A stretch of 17,920 bases of DNA from an uncultured Verrucomicrobiota bacterium (GTDB lineage: Bacteria > Verrucomicrobiota > Verrucomicrobiia > Limisphaerales > SXTU01), in NCBI GenBank assembly GCA_903863315.1, contig CAIPBN010000648.1, positions 1 through 17,920 of the forward strand. Reading direction: 5' to 3'. Positions within the stretch are counted from its first letter, which is position 1; each line of letters starts with the position of its first letter. Below the pieces are notes generated by a model. It searched no databases and was not told where the DNA came from. It saw nothing but the letters and a program-made list of their open reading frames with translations. A program made the translations under genes and the position numbers. Shown here one piece after another: positions 16,213 to 17,920 of this stretch.

Positions 16213-16231
16213 CGAAATCCCCGCTTACTTC
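16206..16231. terminator. Candidate bidirectional terminator hairpin between dctA and lpxD
   Basis: GAAGTAGCG (16206-16214) pairs with CGC-T-TACTTC (16222-16231), a 9-bp stem with one bulged T (16225) and a 7-nt loop. The stem contains both stop codons: TAG of dctA at 16210-16212 and TAA of lpxD at 16227-16225. It serves both convergent genes by position. There is no U-run after it on either strand, so classical intrinsic termination is not certain. Confidence 0.45.
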
Positions 16232-17244
16232 TTCTGCTCCGCAAGCTGCTTTTCCAGTTCCTTCACGCGGCGGAGCAGTTCCGGCAACTGGTGCAGGGCG
16301 AGCCACTGGCGCTTGGTCGTGCGATCCGGCTGCGCAGGGGAGCCAAGCCACTTCTCGCCGTCGGGGATGTCGTGCATCACGCCGGATTGTCCGGCAACGG
16401 TGACTTGATTGCCAAGCTTGAGGTGCCCCGCGATTCCCACCTGCCCGCCGAGCACGACGTAATTGCCGAGCTTGGAGCTGCCCGCGACGCCCGCCTGCGA
16501 CACGATGATGCAGTGCTCGCCCAACTGCACGTTGTGGGCAATCTGAACGAGATTGTCGATCTTGGTGCCATTGCCAATGACCGTCGGACCGATCGCCCCG
16601 CGGTCCACGGTGGTGTTGGCCCCCAATTCCACATCGTCACCGATGACCACATAACCGACCTGCAAAACCTTTTGATGGGCTCCGGCGTCGAAGACGTAGC
16701 CAAAGCCATCCGAACCAATGACGCAGCCGGCGTGGAGCCGCACGCGTTTGCCGACCTGCGTGCGCGCATAGAGCACGACGTTGGGGAACAGCTTGGAATC
16801 CTCACCCACCACACACTTGTCGCCCAGATGATTGCCGCCCAGCAAGACGGCGCGCGCCTCGACGCGGCAATGCTCGCCGAGGACGCAGTGCGGCCCGATG
16901 TAGGCCGTGTCATCCACGAACGCGGTCTTGGGAATCACCGCCGTCGGATGGCGCTGCCCCTCCAGCACCGGTTCGGCGAAGAAGAGCGGCAGCACCTTGG
17001 CGAAGGCGACGCGGGCGTTCTTCACGCGGATGAGGGTCTTCGTGTCGGACCGGCGATCCCCGGCAATGAGAATGGCGGTGGCCGCACTCGCCTCGGCGGC
17101 AGCAAAATAAGCATCCGTCTCGGCAAAAGTAAGATCACCGCGCTTCGCTGATTCGGCAGGCGCAAAGCCGGTGATGCGGGCGGTCGGGTCCCCAAGGATC
17201 TCCCCGCGAACGTGTTTGGCGATCTCAGCGATGGTGTGAGGCAT
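16225..17244 (-). CDS. lpxD: UDP-3-O-acylglucosamine N-acyltransferase LpxD
   Basis: A 339-residue protein that adds the second 3-hydroxyacyl chain, to the 2-amino group of UDP-3-O-acylglucosamine, in lipid A synthesis. It has the N-terminal uridine-binding domain (PHTIAEIAKHVRGEILGDP and SAKRGDLTF), then a left-handed beta-helix of hexapeptide repeats from about 100 to 285. The catalytic histidine is H237 in NLVQIAHNVQLGEHC. GCVIGSDGFGYVFD at 173-186 is a family signature. A charged helix follows at the C-terminus (LLRRVKELEKQLAEQ). The length agrees with the family (about 340). It is not next to lpxA, fabZ, bamA or lpxC as in proteobacteria. The ATG at 17244 lacks a Shine-Dalgarno. Its presence is good evidence for an LPS-making cell. 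Confidence 0.95.
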   Translation of the reverse strand: MPHTIAEIAKHVRGEILGDPTARITGFAPAESAKRGDLTFAETDAYFAAAEASAATAILIAGDRRSDTKTLIRVKNARVAFAKVLPLFFAEPVLEGQRHPTAVIPKTAFVDDTAYIGPHCVLGEHCRVEARAVLLGGNHLGDKCVVGEDSKLFPNVVLYARTQVGKRVRLHAGCVIGSDGFGYVFDAGAHQKVLQVGYVVIGDDVELGANTTVDRGAIGPTVIGNGTKIDNLVQIAHNVQLGEHCIIVSQAGVAGSSKLGNYVVLGGQVGIAGHLKLGNQVTVAGQSGVMHDIPDGEKWLGSPAQPDRTTKRQWLALHQLPELLRRVKELEKQLAEQKK

Positions 17245-17251
17245 TGGGAAA

Positions 17252-17314
17252 GTGATTAGTAACTAGTTGGCGCTTCGCGCGGAACAGCCTATCCGGTCAC
17301 TAATCAGTAATCAC
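17252..17314. repeat. Dyad TGATTAGT...ACTAATCA in the lpxD-panD gap
   Basis: The 83-nt gap has TGATTAGT (17253-17260) and its exact complement ACTAATCA (17299-17306), plus a second TAATCAC (17308-17314) complementary to GTGATTA (17252-17258). Between the arms is a small GCGC-TTC-GCGC hairpin (17270-17280). It could fold as a cruciform or mRNA stem, or be a copy of a short intergenic repeat. It follows panD, so it may also end its transcript. Confidence 0.4.
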
Positions 17315-17327
17315 GAATTACTCGCCT

Positions 17328-17690
17328 TCACTTTCCCCGCGCATCCACCACCAGGTTCTTTTCCCCCAGCACGATCACCTGCGGCTCCCAGCCACGCGCC
17401 TGGGACGCGTCCACTTCCGTGAAGCTCATGATCGTGACCTTGTCGCCGATCCCACCCAGATGGGCCACCGCGCCATTCAACTCGATGACACCAGACCCGC
17501 GCGGTCCTTCGATGATGTAGGTCTCCCAGCGTTCGCCATTGGCGAGGTTGCCGCACAGGATGCGCTCGTAAGCGAACATCCCCGCCTGCTCCATCAGGTC
17601 CGCCGCGATGGTGAGGCTGCCCTCGTAGTTGAGTGAGGCGCCCGTGACCGTGGCGCGGTGAATCTTCGATTTCAGGACGTGAACAAGCAT
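17328..17690 (-). CDS. panD: Aspartate 1-decarboxylase (pyruvoyl-dependent) PanD
   Basis: A 120-residue proenzyme that decarboxylates aspartate to beta-alanine for pantothenate and CoA. From the ATG at 17690 the key residues fall at the E. coli numbers: K9, H11, the self-cleavage site G24-S25 (NYEGSLTI), R54, Y58 and N72 (LNGAVAH). That agreement rejects the TTG start seven codons upstream (17711). S25 becomes the pyruvoyl group after cleavage into beta and alpha chains. No panB or panC is adjacent. It is divergent from a Gfo/Idh/MocA gene, with 142 nt between starts. A candidate promoter lies about 90 nt upstream of the start. No Shine-Dalgarno is seen. Confidence 0.95.
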   Translation of the reverse strand: MLVHVLKSKIHRATVTGASLNYEGSLTIAADLMEQAGMFAYERILCGNLANGERWETYIIEGPRGSGVIELNGAVAHLGGIGDKVTIMSFTEVDASQARGWEPQVIVLGEKNLVVDARGK

Positions 17691-17749
17691 GGTTCGGAGT
17701 CGGATTGCCAATGCCCGGCGGTGGTTCTTCGCGGGGAATTCGCCGTTTC

Positions 17750-17768
17750 CAAGTCGCCGTTTGACTTG
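17750..17768. repeat. Inverted repeat CAAGTC-N7-GACTTG overlapping a -35 box
   Basis: CAAGTC (17750-17755) and GACTTG (17763-17768) are perfect complements with a 7-nt spacer. The right arm covers most of the TTGACT -35 element (17761-17766) of the rightward promoter, a position suited to a repressor. Six-base arms are short, so chance is possible. Confidence 0.35.
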
Positions 17769-17788
17769 AAAATCGGGCGCAATATAGA
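17761..17788 (+). promoter_or_regulatory. Sigma70-like promoter for the rightward Gfo/Idh/MocA gene
   Basis: TTGACT (17761-17766), a 16-nt spacer and TATAGA (17783-17788) lie 44 nt before the ATG at 17833. The -35 matches consensus in 5 of 6 bases and the -10 in 4 of 6. This is the best promoter seen in the window. Confidence 0.5.
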
Positions 17789-17808
17789 GTCCGCCGTTCG
17801 CAACACAA
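17781..17808 (-). promoter_or_regulatory. Sigma70-like promoter for panD
   Basis: On the minus strand, TTGTGT (17808-17803), a 16-nt spacer and TATATT (17786-17781) precede panD with a leader of about 85 nt. The -10 (5 of 6) shares bases with the -10 of the opposing rightward promoter, so both could not be occupied at the same time. Confidence 0.4.
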
Positions 17809-17832
17809 TACTCGATTCAAAACTCCATTCCC

Positions 17833-17920
17833 ATGAGCAGAAAAATTCGTTACGGCATGGTCGGCGGCGGGCGCGGCGCGTTCATCGGCGCGGTGCATCG
17901 CATCGCGGCGGCGATGGACC
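17833..17920 (+). CDS. Gfo/Idh/MocA family oxidoreductase, N-terminal fragment
   Basis: The first 29 codons from ATG 17833 are visible; the gene is cut by the right edge. The protein starts with MSRKIRYGMVGGGRGAFIGA and continues VHRIAAAMD. The dinucleotide-binding loop GMVGGGRGAFIG at residues 8-19 fits the NAD(P) site of Gfo/Idh/MocA sugar dehydrogenases. The longer GGGRGAFIGAVHR form is typical of a subgroup common in Verrucomicrobiota and Planctomycetes (from memory). A likely promoter (TTGACT/TATAGA) lies 44 nt upstream. No Shine-Dalgarno precedes the ATG (ATTCCC). Substrate is unknown. It is unrelated in operon to the oxidoreductase in the glycan cluster. Confidence 0.75.
   Translation, partial: MSRKIRYGMVGGGRGAFIGAVHRIAAAMD

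Noticed and set aside
17691..17711. TTG start of panD seven codons upstream
   Set aside because: With the ATG at 17690 the cleavage site and catalytic residues match E. coli numbering exactly.
1..17920. CRISPR array, tRNA/rRNA, insertion sequence, prophage or defence system
   Set aside because: No regularly spaced repeats, clover-leaf tRNA features, transposase or phage proteins, or known defence domains were found.

Overview
The window reads as a GC-rich Gram-negative chromosome segment, most likely from a member of the Verrucomicrobiota. This is an inference, not a proof. It rests on an LPS-type outer membrane (lpxD, a GT9 heptosyltransferase-like gene), a Tat-exported xylose-isomerase-like barrel protein, two Gfo/Idh/MocA oxidoreductases (one with the N-terminus GMVGGGRGAFIGAVHR), and an almost complete lack of Shine-Dalgarno sequences with frequent TTG and GTG starts. 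No rRNA, tRNA, CRISPR array, insertion sequence or phage gene was seen.

Positions 1-11962, minus strand: a tightly packed surface-glycan cluster of eleven genes, some with 4-nt stop/start overlaps and no gap longer than about 60 nt. In transcription order they are: GT9 heptosyltransferase-like protein, MsbA-like ABC exporter, GDP-L-fucose synthase, NovU/TylCIII-type C-methyltransferase, GT61 glycosyltransferase, TylF-type methyltransferase, GT-B glycosyltransferase, a second C-methyltransferase, Gfo/Idh/MocA oxidoreductase, a zinc-knuckle methyltransferase, and the first codons of a NeuB/SpsE-like sialic-acid-type synthase that runs off the left edge. Positions 11975-13872, plus strand: a divergent pair, a Methyltransf_24-type methyltransferase and a GT4 glycosyltransferase, probably part of the same locus.

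Together these 13 genes hold four glycosyltransferases, five methyltransferases and at least three sugar-modifying enzymes. The natural reading is synthesis, methylation and export of an LPS-linked or other outer-surface polysaccharide containing fucose, possibly a nonulosonic acid and C-methyl-branched sugars. The exact structure cannot be read from sequence. No novel defence or mobile system was found.

Positions 13887-17920 are ordinary chromosomal genes: the Tat-exported sugar isomerase/epimerase-like protein (minus), DctA C4-dicarboxylate symporter (plus), LpxD (minus), PanD aspartate 1-decarboxylase (minus) and the start of a second Gfo/Idh/MocA oxidoreductase (plus, cut by the right edge). 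Regulatory features with some support are a hairpin spanning both stop codons between dctA and lpxD, overlapping divergent promoters between panD and the last gene, and dyad symmetries upstream of dctA and between lpxD and panD. All gaps between genes are shorter than 150 nt.
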